Below are positions 62,712 through 64,000 of a stretch of DNA of 64,000 nucleotides, piece after piece (positions within the stretch are counted from its first letter, which is position 1; every line of letters starts with the position of its first letter). This stretch comes from Leucobacter sp. cx-328 (GTDB taxonomy: Bacteria; Actinomycetota; Actinomycetes; Actinomycetales; Microbacteriaceae): assembly GCF_014530035.1 (NCBI RefSeq), contig NZ_JACVMX010000001.1:124001-188000 (forward strand). Reading direction: 5' to 3'. Made by a program: the position numbers and the translations under genes. Under the pieces are notes generated by a model, which was given only the letters and a program-made list of their open reading frames with translations, was not told the origin of the DNA and made no database searches.

Positions 62712-62768
62712 CAAGTGCGTCTCCAGATTCTTCGTGTGATTCGTGATGCACCGCCGTTTCATGTGGGA

Positions 62769-62782
62769 TGAAATGCGTTACA
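62769..62782. promoter_or_regulatory. Candidate RpiR-type operator
   Basis: TGAAATGCGTTACA is an imperfect palindrome (TGAAA ... TTACA), the half-site style used by RpiR/HexR-type regulators. It lies between the regulator gene and the phosphatase gene it probably controls. Confidence 0.5.
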
Positions 62783-62866
62783 GGAATCACTCTCACGGGT
62801 GCATATGACCGCTCGGTGAATCGGGAGGGAACCCGGAGTGAAGACTCGGGGCGTGGTGTGAACTTG

Positions 62867-63733
62867 CTAGTCAGCGGAGTCTGACAGTGCCGTAGCGACG
62901 ACGTCAAACATGCCGGTTGCGTCGCCGCGGCCTGCGAGCTCCGTATACGCGGTAAGGAGCGCGTGCAGCGCGACCGAGTGGTTCACACGCGAGAAAAATG
63001 GGTCAACTGCCTGCTGGGAGCTGCGCGATCCTGTCGCGATGACGGTGTCGGCAAGCTCTGGAATCGGTGCGTGGGAATAGCTGCACACCACGATGACGGT
63101 GGCGCCAGCCTGCTGCGCCGCGCGCACGGTCGCCAGGGTGTGCGCATTGGCGCCGGAGTGCGTGAGCGCGAGGCACACGTCGTCGGGGCCGAGGGTGTGC
63201 GCGGTGAACTGCTGCGCCAAAATGTCGAGTGGTGACTCGACGGGGCGTCCAACCGTTGCGAAACGCATTGCCGCATCTTGGAGTGGTGGTGCAGAGAAGC
63301 CATTTGCCGTAAACATAATTCGGTTGGCGCCCAACAGCGTCTGCGCCGCCCGCATCACGGTCGAACGGTCAATTGCCGCCGCGCTCAGCCGCAACGCTTC
63401 CTGCGCCCCAGTGAACGACTGCGTGACGGCATCCAGGCTCGCGCTCGTCCCCGCTGACTGCAGGGGAGCGCCCTCGCGCGCCAACTCAAGTCGCAGGTGC
63501 TGGTACCCGCGGAACCCGAGCCGCTGGCAAGCGCGCACCACCGTAGCGGCAGAGGTGCCAGCGGCGGCCGCCAATTCCTGCGTCGACCAATCAGGGATTT
63601 CGGCGCAACGATCCAAGATCACTCCCGCCACAGCGCCCTCACTCGGGCCCAGGCTCGGTTTCAGGGCGCGGATCAGTGCAAGTGTTGGCGGGACAACGCC
63701 GGCTGGCGAAGAAACTTCAGAGGATCGCTGCAT
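62867..63733 (-). CDS. MurR/RpiR-family regulator with SIS domain
   Basis: A 288-residue regulator: N-terminal RpiR helix-turn-helix (STQELAAAAGTSAATVVRACQRLGFRGYQHLRLEL) and a C-terminal SIS domain (ANRIMFTANGFSAPPLQDAAMRF; CLALTHSGANAHTLATVRAAQQAGATVIVV) that binds phosphorylated sugars or polyols. ATG 63733 is chosen because TACCGT lies 6 nt upstream and the longer frame (63862) adds residues unlike the family. It precedes and runs the same way as the phosphatase/ABC cluster. Confidence 0.92.
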   Translation of the reverse strand: MQRSSEVSSPAGVVPPTLALIRALKPSLGPSEGAVAGVILDRCAEIPDWSTQELAAAAGTSAATVVRACQRLGFRGYQHLRLELAREGAPLQSAGTSASLDAVTQSFTGAQEALRLSAAAIDRSTVMRAAQTLLGANRIMFTANGFSAPPLQDAAMRFATVGRPVESPLDILAQQFTAHTLGPDDVCLALTHSGANAHTLATVRAAQQAGATVIVVCSYSHAPIPELADTVIATGSRSSQQAVDPFFSRVNHSVALHALLTAYTELAGRGDATGMFDVVATALSDSAD

Positions 63734-63739
63734 GGCAGC

Positions 63740-63745
63740 ACGGTA
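63740..63745 (-). promoter_or_regulatory. -10 box of the RpiR-family gene (leaderless type)
   Basis: TACCGT on the minus strand, exactly 6 nt before the ATG at 63733. Confidence 0.55.
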
Positions 63746-63940
63746 AGTAGCTTGCGTGATCCGCGCATCCTCGCACGCCGTGCGTTGCCAGCTGTTCACC
63801 GGCCGGACAGTCTGTTGGGAAATTGAGGGAAGCTTGCACGCCTCTGGCGAACAAATCCCCACGCCGCAATATCACCGCGTAGCCTGGTTTTATCGACCGG
63901 GAGGCTACCGCCATGTGTCCCCGGAAACAGGAGGTATTCG

Positions 63941-64000
63941 ATGTTTGAGAGATTCACAGACCGCGCTCGCCGCGTCATCGTTCTCGCCCAAGAAGAGGCG
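63941..64000 (+). CDS. clpC: ATP-dependent Clp protease ATPase ClpC (3' partial)
   Basis: Only the first 20 codons are in the window, but MFERFTDRARRVIVLAQEEA is the standard N-terminus of actinobacterial ClpC, the AAA+ unfoldase that feeds ClpP. The ATG has AGGAGG about 7 nt upstream. In relatives clpC lies close to lysS; here they are 10 kb apart. Confidence 0.9.
   Translation, partial: MFERFTDRARRVIVLAQEEA

Noticed and set aside
1-64000. CRISPR array, insertion sequence or prophage
   Set aside because: No evenly spaced identical repeats, transposase, integrase or phage structural genes were seen; the dispersed repeats are single units without spacers.

Overview
This 64 kb window is chromosomal DNA of a high-GC Gram-positive bacterium (Actinomycetota), most likely family Microbacteriaceae; Leucobacter or a close relative is a tentative genus call. 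The basis is gene content and order: mycothiol enzymes (Mca, a mycoredoxin-like protein), DUF4307 and DUF3180 proteins, an IF-2 with a long Ala/Pro/Lys/Gly-rich N-terminus, the tilS-hpt-ftsH-fol-lysS block, ClpC, frequent GTG/TTG starts, and a -10 box (TANNNT) placed 6-7 nt before many start codons, which is the signature of leaderless transcripts.

Layout. 1-2.8 kb: the end of a multi-ATPase FtsK/EccC-like protein. 2.9-13.3 kb: the nusA-ylxR-infB-rbfA-truB-ribF translation block, interrupted by two opposite-strand genes (a DUF805 membrane protein and mutY). 13.4-21.4 kb: SNF2 helicase, phosphofructokinase, mycoredoxin-like protein, PiT phosphate transporter plus a small partner, AI-2E-family exporter and threonine deaminase. 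21.4-30.0 kb: an LARTG-anchored BspA-type surface protein diverging from a two-component system with a TAXI lipoprotein, followed by a glutamate-type ABC importer (gluABCD). The gluA upstream region has four direct repeats at 11-12 bp period and a structured leader. 30.0-43.5 kb: greA, mca, recQ, hemolysin-III protein, prenyl transferase, nucleoside-metabolism enzymes, an orphan nrdI, nagB, ppa, tilS and hpt. 43.7-53.4 kb: ftsH, a folate operon with a folP-folB fusion, paired PH-domain membrane proteins, a DUF2520 protein and lysS. 53.7-63.7 kb: an accessory stretch between lysS and clpC. It holds cardiolipin synthase, an acyltransferase and a tightly packed minus-strand cluster: RpiR/SIS regulator, Cys-based phosphatase, metallophosphoesterase, a three-gene ABC importer and a histidine phosphatase. 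The window ends in the first 20 codons of clpC.

The two most interesting units are the organophosphate-like uptake and dephosphorylation cluster (56.7-63.7 kb) and the two-component/TAXI/gluABCD locus (23.2-30.0 kb). A family of dispersed intergenic repeats (three copies seen), an excess of the heptamer GCGGATC, and a hairpin that buries the Shine-Dalgarno of cardiolipin synthase are further patterns that the genes do not explain. No tRNA, rRNA, CRISPR array, insertion sequence or prophage gene was recognised.
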